Origin: CAYSDH01 sp964429805
Lineage (GTDB): Bacteria; Bacteroidota; Bacteroidia; Flavobacteriales_D; JABDKJ01
Assembly (NCBI GenBank): GCA_964429805.1
Contig: CAYSDH010000013.1
Location: 1 to 56,180, forward strand
Length of the DNA stretch: 56,180 bases
Reading direction: 5' to 3'
Part shown: positions 17,401 to 24,681 of the stretch, piece by piece
How the letters are laid out: the number at the start of each line of letters is the position of its first letter
Position numbering within the stretch: the stretch's first letter is position 1
Translations under genes and position numbers: made by a program
The notes under the pieces: model-generated
What the model was told of the DNA's origin: nothing
What the model saw: only the letters and a program-made list of their open reading frames with translations
Database searches by the model: none

Positions 17401-18028
17401 CATATATTAAAGACAGCTCTTCAGTTTCAATAAGCATTGCTCCTGAGGCAGGCACCTGTGCTTTAAACCATACATCACCACCATTATAGACTCCACACGA
17501 AGGATTTCCTATACCGCTATCTGTAGCACCGGCATTATTATACACTTGAAAATCACATGTCGTTGTTACTGTTAGGCCCAATGCATTGCAGGCAGTGTTA
17601 TTAGGATGAGCCGGTGGCGCTGCCGTCATTCTCCAGCGAATACGCGCACAGCTATTATTGCTCTGACAGTTATCTTGGCTGAGTAGCACATGAACTTCTC
17701 CAGTAAAATTAGCCACCCAACTCACTGTGGCACGTCCACCAGCACAGCCGCCAGCTGAGTAAGCCAGTGAAGTAGTATGAGCAGCATTCCACACAGTTAA
17801 TTGTGAATCAAATCCATTCCCATTACAATTGGACCATTCGTAACTCGCCCCTGCGGTAATGCTGTATCGAGCATATTCACCGCCATACGCGCAGTTTGTA
17901 ACATTAGTCCAGTTTGTATTATTGGTAGTGTACAGCCCGCCCGGATAATTTGCATCAAAATTAGAGCACTGAGAGTACCCCGCTGTGACAAAAGTCACTA
18001 GGAGTATAAGGCACCACACCCTTTTCAA
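14468..18028 (-). CDS. Large secreted multidomain protein with T9SS type A sorting domain
   Basis: The 1186-residue protein starts with a clear signal peptide (MKRVWCLILLVTFVTAGYSQ). Residues 20-560 contain several cysteine-rich beta-sandwich repeats resembling bacterial pre-peptidase C-terminal (PPC-like) domains, with recurring patterns such as DVWFKAQVPASG, SSVWYKFSAT and NSIWYKVKIS, each followed by calcium-site-like polar loops. Residues about 590-800 look like repetitive beta structure (VNDLYIMPGASLTLG, STLRICGDF). The last 87 residues (about 1100-1186) are a classic T9SS type A domain: VYPIPTQNDLTLRF, then MSIYDMTGRRV and LGSYTLVV. It should cross the outer membrane by the type IX system and be anchored to the surface or released. 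Adhesion is a guess, and no protease or glycosidase motif is seen. It is monocistronic with its own terminator. Confidence 0.88.
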   Translation of the reverse strand: MKRVWCLILLVTFVTAGYSQCSNFDANYPGGLYTTNNTNWTNVTNCAYGGEYARYSITAGASYEWSNCNGNGFDSQLTVWNAAHTTSLAYSAGGCAGGRATVSWVANFTGEVHVLLSQDNCQSNNSCARIRWRMTAAPPAHPNNTACNALGLTVTTTCDFQVYNNAGATDSGIGNPSCGVYNGGDVWFKAQVPASGAMLIETEELSLIYGSMAVYSGTCNGLTEIACDDYSGPGYMPMLNLSGLTPGTTVFMRFFAWNNYGTGEFNLCVSDPCSAPLVNDLPCQAVELEMGETMQSSNNCATNMSEPGVPGCWVGGGSSSVWYKFSATSTGSTRVVIFPESIGSTQVALYSGSCSGLNLIGCSTSEEVECQNPSPMFSQLEASGLTPGQTYFLRVDGQNGDQGTFRVRVNSWLNANVINSQDCSGAIQLCGETARAADPGLQGIGAQCDFDGTNNCTGGEKNSIWYKVKISANGRFRMILTPNDGDANSCGGETDYDYLIWKTSGSGPTTDCDGITADPGQGLLACNYDFRGVCGLTDDGNAPAGYNNCYNNSFEVAPTLTAGDELLIVVQNFSTSTRGYIMDMSMSDPGMVGQTSPTTVYWDGSQSTAWTSSNNWGGCSVTPSCTINAVITPAASDFPVITGSQRVNDLYIMPGASLTLGASSTLRICGDFENYGDLIVHPSSTVIFENPTGIQEINGVFSGVNALANLRVTKSSGKVLLNTELELTGDFYTTNVTSVFDANGNTLKLAGSFSNASGDNSFIGSGTTGVLEFVGSKNVRFHQGNTMLHLNKVLMNKDNSQFVQLYTNMTLTGAQGGLKLYRGVIRTGGLNQVIVENPFDGAVDIGNPKSYVEGNLVRHVNNTGVYQFPIGNAAKGYQRAEIDFVSNSVSSLTASFVSWTGAPLTLNQADCATNFDLPSLDNGVFNIVATSNSTTAVYDIKLFNNNHTNASGAGFTVIKDSGSGFELSGSCEPSTANEVHRTGLVGFSRFATAQASDPLPIELLSFDGEVSEEGNILEWVTASETNNEYFTIQRSQDGQVFGSVEDVPGAGFSSTQLAYTLLDKDPPAGASYYRLKQTDFDGAFTYSDVILLNRAEEMGVDHIEVYPIPTQNDLTLRFVHLYDKEKMSMSIYDMTGRRVVQRSIVAQEGLNTKEINISKLELGSYTLVVKDKRGEVLNSTRFLKIE

Positions 18029-18212
18029 TAACCTGTATTTTGCTGTATAACTTATAATATCTTAACTGAATGGTTCAGTTTTTTGCCGAGGCTTAATACA
18101 AGGTTATACGTCAAGTAATGGCTCAGGTTTCACTTTAACTTTCGTTTTTTCTAAGGCTAACTGCACTATTTGGCAAAAACTATGTTCAAAGTGATAATTT
18201 CACGCCTCGGCT

Positions 18213-19085
18213 ATGATATATCTCCTACTCAGCATTCTTTCATCTACCCTCATTTATTTAGCATTTAAGCTCTTTGATAGATTTGGTGTTCAGACATTTC
18301 CAGCTATTGTAGTCAACTACTGGACAGCCGTTTTCATAGGCATATACCTTTTAAAAGGCACCGCTTTACCTCCGCTTTTGACTCTGCCATGGATGCCTCT
18401 GGCGGTCATAGAAGGCTTGCTATTCATCGGAATATTTAATGTGATGGCGCTGACTGTGCAGAAGCACAGTATCACTGTCGGTTCAGTGGCGAGCAGAACA
18501 GCCATGGTCATTCCGGCATTTGTGCTCATGTTTATTTTACCCAACTCTGTCTTCTCATGGCTCACCGTGGCAGGAGTGATTTTGGCCTGCATTGGCGTGT
18601 ACTTTGCATCGCAAAAAGGCCAGAGCGTCAAGGTTCAGAAAAAATATCTCTGGCTGCCTATCGCCCTATTTATCGGTTCGGGTATTATTGATTTAATCAT
18701 TGGCTATGTCAAAGGCATGATGATTGAAAATCCTGTGCAAGAGATGATTTTTATCCCGACCATCTTTTTGATTGCGGCATGTATAGGAACAATTGTCTTG
18801 CTCGTTAAAATGTTCTTTCAAGGCTTAAAACCCCGATGGAAAGATGCCTTGGCCGGCTTGACCTTAGGCCTAATTAACTATGCTTCTATTTATTTTATCC
18901 TAAAAGCTATGGGCGCTCAACTGGTTGATGACGCAGCTTTTTTTCCGGTAAACAACATGGGTATAGTCGCTGCCGGAACCCTAGTCGGCATGCTCGGATT
19001 TAAGGAGAAACTCAGTCCAAAAAATTGGTTTGGATTACTGCTTGGTATACTCTCCATCTTCATCTTGATTTTTGCCTCTCATTGA
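18213..19085 (+). CDS. DMT-superfamily (EamA-like) transporter
   Basis: A 290-residue inner-membrane protein with about ten hydrophobic helices in two similar halves (about 1-130 and 145-290), typical of EamA/drug-metabolite transporters. The first half starts MIYLLLSILSSTLIYLAFK and the second ends in a glycine-rich GMLGFKEKLSPKNWFGLLLG, the usual penultimate-helix pattern. The substrate cannot be inferred. It is the first gene of a plus-strand pair. Its TGA overlaps the likely TTG start of the YigZ-family gene (ATTGA). Confidence 0.85.
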   Translation: MIYLLLSILSSTLIYLAFKLFDRFGVQTFPAIVVNYWTAVFIGIYLLKGTALPPLLTLPWMPLAVIEGLLFIGIFNVMALTVQKHSITVGSVASRTAMVIPAFVLMFILPNSVFSWLTVAGVILACIGVYFASQKGQSVKVQKKYLWLPIALFIGSGIIDLIIGYVKGMMIENPVQEMIFIPTIFLIAACIGTIVLLVKMFFQGLKPRWKDALAGLTLGLINYASIYFILKAMGAQLVDDAAFFPVNNMGIVAAGTLVGMLGFKEKLSPKNWFGLLLGILSIFILIFASH

Positions 19086-19690
19086 AGACTGAAGGCACAT
19101 ACCAAACCGTGTCAAAAAAGAGCATCGGACTGTACAAAGAGAAAGGGTCCAAATTTCACGGCTATTGTTTTCCGGTTCAATCTCTTGATGATGTAAATCA
19201 ATGTCTACTGGAAGTCAAGAAAGAGCACCATTCTGCACGCCACCACTGCTATGCTTACCGACTGGAAGAAGACGGCTCAATGTACAGAGCAAACGATGAT
19301 GGAGAACCCGCCCACTCAGCAGGCGACCCTATATTGGGTCAGATTGACAGCTCAGAACTGACCTATACTTTAATAATCGTGGTCCGATATTTTGGAGGCA
19401 TCAAGCTCGGAGTCGGTGGACTGATAACTGCCTACCGCGCTGCTGCGCGAGATGCACTTGATGAAAACCTGGTTGTCACCAAAGTCATCAGATGTCGTTT
19501 TCGCATCTCTTTCTCTTATGCGAGGATGAATATCGTGATGAGACTCCTAAAAGTGCATCAAGCAGATATGCTAGAAAACAATTTCGAAATCACTTGCACG
19601 CTTACAGCCGAGGTCGACCTTGAAAGAAAAAAAGCCTTTCTAGACTCCTGGACGGACCTGCATGATGTCGAGGTCGAAGAGATCAGTTAA
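19082..19690 (+). CDS. YigZ/IMPACT-family protein
   Basis: With the TTG at 19082, overlapping the transporter stop, the product is 202 residues (MKTEGTYQTVSKKSIGLYKEKGSKF), the normal family length. A longer frame from 19025 lies inside the transporter and is unlikely. The IMPACT N-terminal domain (about 1-120) is clear: SARHHCYAYRL, DDGEPAHSAGDPILGQI and VVRYFGGIKLGVGGLITAYR. The C-terminal ferredoxin-like domain (DUF1949 type) covers the rest. The family is linked to translation or stress control in eukaryotes (IMPACT), while the bacterial function is unsettled. The 3' end overlaps the convergent thioesterase gene by 8 bases. Confidence 0.9.
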   Translation: MKTEGTYQTVSKKSIGLYKEKGSKFHGYCFPVQSLDDVNQCLLEVKKEHHSARHHCYAYRLEEDGSMYRANDDGEPAHSAGDPILGQIDSSELTYTLIIVVRYFGGIKLGVGGLITAYRAAARDALDENLVVTKVIRCRFRISFSYARMNIVMRLLKVHQADMLENNFEITCTLTAEVDLERKKAFLDSWTDLHDVEVEEIS

Positions 19691-20090
19691 TCTCCTTCGC
19701 AAGCGCATCACTAAGAGATGACGGACACTTGACGGGACGCCCCGTTTCTTTTGACACAAAGACCAAGGTTGTACTGCCCCTATTAATGATTTCACCTTCT
19801 GGGCTTAAGGTCTCGTAGTCAAATTTAAATCGCACATGAGGCAACTCAGTAATGAGCGTGCGAATGGTCAAGAGGTCATCGTAAAAGGCTGGCTTGATAT
19901 ACTTGATGCTATACTCAGACACTGGCAACAAGAGCCCTTGCTCTTCGAGACTCTTGTATGAATGGCCCAAACTGCGCAGGGCCTCTACCCTGCCCACCTC
20001 AAAAAACTGGGCATAATTACCATAGTAGCAATACCCCATCTGATCTGTCTCAGCATACCTCACACGAACTTCTGTCTCTGAAATAAACAT
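19683..20090 (-). CDS. Acyl-CoA thioesterase, hot-dog fold (YbgC/FadM type)
   Basis: A 135-residue single hot-dog domain. The active-site region VRYAETDQMGYCYYGNYAQFFEVGRVEALR carries the catalytic Asp16 of the 4-hydroxybenzoyl-CoA thioesterase/YbgC group. The domain continues with SEYSIKYIKPAFYDD and a final GSTTLVFVSKETGRPV strand. It should hydrolyse short or medium acyl-CoA thioesters in the cytoplasm. It stands alone on the minus strand, divergent from the 5'-nucleotidase genes with a 49-base gap. Confidence 0.9.
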   Translation of the reverse strand: MFISETEVRVRYAETDQMGYCYYGNYAQFFEVGRVEALRSLGHSYKSLEEQGLLLPVSEYSIKYIKPAFYDDLLTIRTLITELPHVRFKFDYETLSPEGEIINRGSTTLVFVSKETGRPVKCPSSLSDALAKEIN

Positions 20091-20106
20091 CTGTCTTTTC
20101 TATTGA

Positions 20107-20114
20107 TAACTTTG
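20107..20114 (+). promoter_or_regulatory. Candidate -7 promoter element (TAACTTTG) of the split 5'-nucleotidase pair
   Basis: TAACTTTG fits the TAnnTTTG consensus and places transcription start near 20121, about 19 bases before the GTG start at 20140. No TTG lies at the expected -33 position. Confidence 0.4.
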
Positions 20115-20139
20115 AGATGTAAAGTTAGAATATCCGCCC

Positions 20140-20901
20140 GTGACTAGTCCTTATATATGTAGGTATACATTTCCCCTCATGCTCTTACTCACAGCATGTA
20201 CTCAAGTTGGTGAACTCACCAAAGCTGACGCGCAAGTGATTGCTATTAACGATTCTCAAGGCATTGATTCTGAAATCGAATCGCTGATTACTCTCTATCG
20301 AGACTCCCTAGAATTAATAATGGACAAGGAGCTGTGTCAGTCTCTCACTGATTTCCCTAAGGTAAAAGGCCAAACAGAAACACGCTTAGGAAACTTAGTG
20401 GCCGACCTCTGTTTAGAAAAAGGACGGCAACTCACAGAGTCAAAGATTGATGCTTGCATGATGAATATTGGCGGGCTGCGCTCATCGTTGCCAACTGGCT
20501 CTATCACACTTGGAAACGTATATGAGCTCATGCCTTTTGACAATGAACTGGTGCTCGTCACGCTACCTGCCAATGAAGTAGACTCCATGTTTAAGTACCT
20601 CGCCATCAAAGGTGGAGACCCCGTATCTGGAATCACCATGGGCATAAAAGATGCACAAGCCGTGCACCCCATGATTGGGGACCAAGCGGTGGAGACTGGA
20701 AAGACCTATACCATTCTCACCTCAGATTACTTGAGCAATGGTGGCGACAACATGACATTTTTCACCGAAGGCCATCGTGTTGAGATTGAGTTCTTGGGGC
20801 TGAAAGTCAGAGATGCCATCGCAGCGCACTTTACTGAAAAAGGAAATAAAGGAGAAGCAATCTCTGGCTATCTCGATAACAGAATACATCATGAAGAGTA
20901 G
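20140..20901 (+). CDS. 5'-nucleotidase C-terminal domain protein, lipoprotein
   Basis: A 253-residue protein starting at GTG with a lipoprotein signal (hydrophobic stretch, then LLLTAC with Cys20 as lipidation site). The rest is a 5_nucleotid_C domain: TRLGNLVADL, MMNIGGLRSSLPTGSITLGNVYELMPFDN and the C-terminal SDYLSNGGDNMTFF that holds the adenine-stacking region in 5'-nucleotidases. It lacks the metallophosphatase half, which is encoded by the next gene. The two stops/starts overlap by 11 bases. Together they should form a two-chain periplasmic or surface nucleotidase. Confidence 0.9.
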   Translation: MTSPYICRYTFPLMLLLTACTQVGELTKADAQVIAINDSQGIDSEIESLITLYRDSLELIMDKELCQSLTDFPKVKGQTETRLGNLVADLCLEKGRQLTESKIDACMMNIGGLRSSLPTGSITLGNVYELMPFDNELVLVTLPANEVDSMFKYLAIKGGDPVSGITMGIKDAQAVHPMIGDQAVETGKTYTILTSDYLSNGGDNMTFFTEGHRVEIEFLGLKVRDAIAAHFTEKGNKGEAISGYLDNRIHHEE

Positions 20902-21823
20902 AAGACAATTCATACGCTCAAGTGCCTTTGCTGGAGTATCACTGATTGGCCTGCGTGCATTTTCAAAGGAGAGCATGCCTGCTAACAGTGTGAAGAAACT
21001 GACTGTGCTGCACACTAATGACACCCATAGTAGGATTGACCCTTTTCCTGACAACCACAGAAAGTATGGCGGTATGGGTGGTGCTGAGCACCGAGCAGTG
21101 CTTATCGATTCTATTAGAGCAAATGAAGACAATGTGCTGCTCCTTGATGCGGGAGATGTTTTTCAGGGCACCCCTTATTTCAACATGTTTAACGGCAGTC
21201 TAGAAATGAAGCTGATGAGTATGATGAGGTATGACGCATCGACTATTGGCAACCATGAGTTTGACATCGGAATGGATGGATTTATGCGGGCACAGAAAGA
21301 GGCCAATTTCCCTTTTATCAACAGCAACTATGATTTCTCAGACACACCAATGCATGATGCGACCATCCCGTATAAGGTGTTTAAGAAGAAAGGAATTAAA
21401 GTAGGAGTCTTTGGTCTTGGGGTAGAACTTGAAGGGCTGGTTGACAAGAAACTTTATGGCGACACCTTATATAAGGACCCGATCAGCGAAGGAAAAAAAC
21501 AAGCGCAAAAATTGAAGCAGGACCTCGACTGTGACTTGATTATCTGTCTTTCTCACTTGGGCTATGAGTATCAGAGCAAGAAGGTGTGTGACAGATACCT
21601 GGCCGAGGCTGTGCCTGAGATTGACCTTATAATTGGAGGACACACGCACACCTTTTTAAATGAACCAATAGCATTTCAAGACAAGGTGCATGGACAGACT
21701 TTAGTCAATCAAGTGGGATGGGCTGGAATAAATATTGGCCGGGTTGACTTTTTCTTTGGAGAGAAAAATGAATCTCTCGGCATCGAATCTGAAGTACGAA
21801 GTATTGTCAAAGGGCGCGTTTGA
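20891..21823 (+). CDS. 5'-nucleotidase N-terminal metallophosphatase domain protein, Tat-like signal
   Basis: I choose the ATG at 20891, overlapping the end of the preceding gene, because it gives a twin-arginine-like leader (KSRRQFIRSSAFAGVSLIG). The upstream extension would bury it. The 310-residue product is a calcineurin-like phosphoesterase domain with the dinuclear-metal motifs LHTNDTHSRIDP, LLDAGDVFQGTPYFN, TIGNHEFD and GGHTHTF. The domain that normally follows in UshA-type enzymes is absent here and is supplied by the preceding gene. Export by Tat would suit a prefolded metal enzyme. Confidence 0.9.
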   Translation: MKSRRQFIRSSAFAGVSLIGLRAFSKESMPANSVKKLTVLHTNDTHSRIDPFPDNHRKYGGMGGAEHRAVLIDSIRANEDNVLLLDAGDVFQGTPYFNMFNGSLEMKLMSMMRYDASTIGNHEFDIGMDGFMRAQKEANFPFINSNYDFSDTPMHDATIPYKVFKKKGIKVGVFGLGVELEGLVDKKLYGDTLYKDPISEGKKQAQKLKQDLDCDLIICLSHLGYEYQSKKVCDRYLAEAVPEIDLIIGGHTHTFLNEPIAFQDKVHGQTLVNQVGWAGINIGRVDFFFGEKNESLGIESEVRSIVKGRV

Positions 21824-22011
21824 CGGGACAAGCAAGAATCTGTATCTTGTACGTGGAGCTTACAATTCATTTTTTTTAGAAACAATGCCTTCGGGAATTA
21901 TTTTTTCACTTTATTCGTAACTCCTTTGTCAGCGGTCAAAGTAGAGAGGTGGTTTTTCCATTTCGACCCTGATAATCAAACTATTAGTTAACCAAAAACA
22001 CTAGCAAGACG

Positions 22012-23442
22012 ATGAGCAAAACCTGTGAAAATGTATGGAACGAATGTCTAAAAGTGATTAAGGACAATGTGACCATGCAAGGTTTCAAAACATGGTTCGA
22101 GCCGATCAAACCCGTCAAGCTTGATAAGAATGTATTGACAATCCAAGTACCCTCGCAGTTTTTCTACGAGTGGTTAGAGGAGCATTACATCGATTTGCTG
22201 AAAAGCACGATCAAGAATCAATTGGGAAAAAGTGGTCGCTTGGAGTACAGCATTATTATGGAGAACAACTCCGCTAACTCCAAACCGTACACTGTTAAAA
22301 TCCCTACCACGAACAAGAGAGCAGTCAGAAATCCTGACGTCAATGTGCCATTGGATCAAACGACCAAGGCCATTAAAAACCCTTTCATCGTTCCTGGACT
22401 GAAGAAGATCACAGTCGATTCTAATCTAAATGCGAATTACTCATTCGAAAACTTTATCGAAGGAGATTGCAACAGATTAGCGCGCTCTGCAGGATATGCC
22501 GTGGCTAATAAGCCAGGCGGAACGTCATTCAACCCGTTGTTGATATACGGAGGTGTAGGTCTTGGTAAGACACACCTTGCTCATGCCATTGGCATCGAGA
22601 TTAAGAAGAGCTCTCCAGAGAAGACTGTACTCTATGTCTCTTCTGAAAAGTTCACGCATCAGTTTGTTGACTCAATCAGAAATAACAATCAGAATGACTT
22701 CATTCACTTCTATCAAATGATGGACGTGTTGATCATTGATGATGTTCAGTTCTTTTCTGGTAAAGAGAAAACACAAGATGCATTCTTCACCATTTTCAAT
22801 CACCTTCACCAAAGTGGAAAGCAGATTATACTTTCTTCTGACAAGCCACCAGTGGAGATGCAAGGAATGGAGCAGCGACTCTTATCAAGATTTAAGTGGG
22901 GGCTTTCGGCCGATCTTCAATCTCCAGGCTTGGAGACAAGAATCGCCATATTGGAAAAGAAAATGTATGCCGATGGTATCGAGCTTCCTAAAGAGGTGGT
23001 TGAGTATCTGGCATACTCTATCAGTACAAACATCCGTGAACTAGAAGGAGCACTTATCTCCCTCATAGCTCAAGCATCGCTTAACAAGAAAGAGGTCAAC
23101 CTTGATCTTGCCAAGCAGATGATTGACAAGTTTGTGAAGAACACTGCACGTGAAGTCTCTATAGATTACATCCAGAAAGTGGTTTGTGATTACTTTGACT
23201 TACCTATCGAACTCCTCAAGTCTAAGACTAGGAAAAGAGAAGTGGTGCAAGCAAGACAGATTGCCATGTACTTTGCAAAGAAGATGACCAAGTCAAGCTT
23301 GGCCAACATCGGAATGTACTGCGGAGGAAAAGATCACGCTACAGTGCTTCACGCCTGTCGTACGGTCAACAATCTGAACGAAACTGATAAGCAATTCAAG
23401 AAGTATCTCGAAGACCTCGAGAAAAAATTGAGCATTCAGTAA
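22012..23442 (+). CDS. dnaA: Chromosomal replication initiator DnaA
   Basis: The 476-residue initiator binds DnaA boxes and opens the origin. Domain I covers about 1-80 (CENVWNECLKVIKD, GFKTWFEPIKPV). A short linker is followed by the AAA+ domain with Walker A GGVGLGKT (180-187), Walker B LIIDD (240-244) and the sensor region ILSSDKPP. Domain IV ends with the DnaA signature CGGKDHATVLHACRTV (about 437-452). The 188 bases upstream show no TTATCCACA-like boxes, so the origin is not obviously here. A strong terminator follows 28 bases after the stop. The phosphatase and methylase genes downstream match a common Bacteroidota order. Confidence 0.97.
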   Translation: MSKTCENVWNECLKVIKDNVTMQGFKTWFEPIKPVKLDKNVLTIQVPSQFFYEWLEEHYIDLLKSTIKNQLGKSGRLEYSIIMENNSANSKPYTVKIPTTNKRAVRNPDVNVPLDQTTKAIKNPFIVPGLKKITVDSNLNANYSFENFIEGDCNRLARSAGYAVANKPGGTSFNPLLIYGGVGLGKTHLAHAIGIEIKKSSPEKTVLYVSSEKFTHQFVDSIRNNNQNDFIHFYQMMDVLIIDDVQFFSGKEKTQDAFFTIFNHLHQSGKQIILSSDKPPVEMQGMEQRLLSRFKWGLSADLQSPGLETRIAILEKKMYADGIELPKEVVEYLAYSISTNIRELEGALISLIAQASLNKKEVNLDLAKQMIDKFVKNTAREVSIDYIQKVVCDYFDLPIELLKSKTRKREVVQARQIAMYFAKKMTKSSLANIGMYCGGKDHATVLHACRTVNNLNETDKQFKKYLEDLEKKLSIQ

Positions 23443-23470
23443 TTAACCAAAACCTGCAATCAAGTATTGA

Positions 23471-23502
23471 CCGTCTCGTTTTTTAACGAGACGGTTTTTT
23501 TA
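23471..23502 (+). terminator. Rho-independent terminator after dnaA
   Basis: CCGTCTCGTT-TTTT-AACGAGACGG makes a perfect 10-bp stem with a 4-base loop, followed by seven T residues. The phosphatase ATG at 23513 begins only 11 bases later, so its promoter must overlap this terminator or its transcription relies on read-through. Confidence 0.92.
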
Positions 23503-23512
23503 TTTTCGACCC

Positions 23513-23974
23513 ATGAGAATATTAATGGTCTGCCTCGGCAACATCTGTAGGTCTCCACTTGCTGAAGGAATACTTCAAAAGAAACTAAAAGAATATGGCC
23601 TCGACCAGCAAGTCACCGTAGACTCTTGCGGTACCAATGGCCTGCATGATGGCGAGCATCCTGACCCGCGCACTCTTGAAAACGCTCGTCAGAACAAAGT
23701 CTACATAGACAAATTGGTGTCGAGACAGTTTATCCCCATTGACCTTTGGGACTTTGACAGAGTGTACTGCATGGACAGTTCAAATTACGCGAACGTGATG
23801 GCCGCAGTCACCAAAGAAGAGCACAAAGAGAAAGTCTCGATGATACTCAACGAAAGCCGTCCCGGCTCAAACATGGATGTGCCCGACCCTTATTACGGTG
23901 GTGAAGATGGTTTTCAAACCGTGTTTGATTTACTAGACGAAGCCTGCACCGTCATAGCTGATGGACTGAAGTGA
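23513..23974 (+). CDS. Low-molecular-weight protein tyrosine phosphatase
   Basis: A 153-residue cytoplasmic phosphatase. The P-loop CX5R sits at residues 7-13 (VCLGNICRS), preceded by the usual short strand. The general acid Asp125 lies in VPDPYYGG. The family dephosphorylates protein tyrosines and, in polysaccharide clusters, Wzc-type kinases, but no such kinase is adjacent. The start is 11 bases after the dnaA terminator. The stop TGA shares one base with the ATG of the following methylase gene (TGATG). Confidence 0.92.
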   Translation: MRILMVCLGNICRSPLAEGILQKKLKEYGLDQQVTVDSCGTNGLHDGEHPDPRTLENARQNKVYIDKLVSRQFIPIDLWDFDRVYCMDSSNYANVMAAVTKEEHKEKVSMILNESRPGSNMDVPDPYYGGEDGFQTVFDLLDEACTVIADGLK

Positions 23975-24681
23975 TGGACAAAGGAAGACTGCACCTCATA
24001 CCTAACCTTCTCTCTGATGTAGAGCCAGAGTCAAGTTTTCCTCCGCAGGTAAAAAAACTGGCGCTCGAACTAAAATACTACGTAGTAGAGAATGTCAAAT
24101 TCTCGCGCAGACTCCTCAAAAAGCTAGACCGATCTGTAGACATAGACTCTATGGACATACAGGAACTACCACATAAAAACGAAGTTGTAGATCTCAGCAA
24201 CTTGCTCGCCCCTGCCCTAATCGGGCATGACATCGGTCTCATGACCGATGCCGGGTGTCCGGCAGTAGCCGACCCCGGCTCGCAAGTAGTCCGCCTGGCG
24301 CATGAAAAAGGAATCAGAGTGATACCGCACACTGGCCCCTCCTCCATCCTGCTCACCGTCATGGCCTCCGGCATGAATGGTCAGGCATTTACCTTCAACG
24401 GTTACTTACCCAAGGACCGAAAAGATAGAATGGTAGCGCTGAGAAAATTTGAAGACCTCGCTACTAAAAAAGGCATCACCCAAATTTTCATGGACACACC
24501 TTATCGCAACGATAATGTGATTGAAGACATCTTGAATGTATGCCGAGCGGATACGCGACTCTGCATCGCCTCTGACATAACAGGTGACCATGAAGACATC
24601 AGAAGTATGAGCATCACCTACTGGAAGAAAAAAAAGAAAAGCTATCAGAAAATACCCGTGATGTTTGCCCTCGGCTCTTGA
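23974..24681 (+). CDS. RsmI-related tetrapyrrole-methylase-fold SAM methyltransferase
   Basis: A 235-residue protein starting at the ATG overlapping the phosphatase stop (a GTG one codon earlier is possible). It has the tetrapyrrole-methylase fold: LHLIPNLLSDV at the N-terminus, GLMTDAGCPAVADPGSQVVRLAHEKGI at about 88-114, PHTGPSSILLTVMASGMNGQAFTF, and LPKDRKDR, all shared with RsmI, which 2'-O-methylates C1402 of 16S rRNA. The N-terminal part differs from classical RsmI, having a longer PQVKKLALELKYYVVENVKFSR segment. This is the short Bacteroidota relative, and its target may differ. Confidence 0.88.
   Translation: MDKGRLHLIPNLLSDVEPESSFPPQVKKLALELKYYVVENVKFSRRLLKKLDRSVDIDSMDIQELPHKNEVVDLSNLLAPALIGHDIGLMTDAGCPAVADPGSQVVRLAHEKGIRVIPHTGPSSILLTVMASGMNGQAFTFNGYLPKDRKDRMVALRKFEDLATKKGITQIFMDTPYRNDNVIEDILNVCRADTRLCIASDITGDHEDIRSMSITYWKKKKKSYQKIPVMFALGS

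Noticed and set aside
18064..18080. AACTGAA-TGG-TTCAGTT as a terminator
   Set aside because: The T run follows on the plus strand, but no gene reads into it from the left on that strand, and on the minus strand it lies upstream of the T9SS gene start. It could be an operator, but nothing supports that.
21824..22011. oriC upstream of dnaA
   Set aside because: No TTATCCACA-like boxes or AT-rich 13-mers seen; in many Bacteroidota oriC is not next to dnaA.
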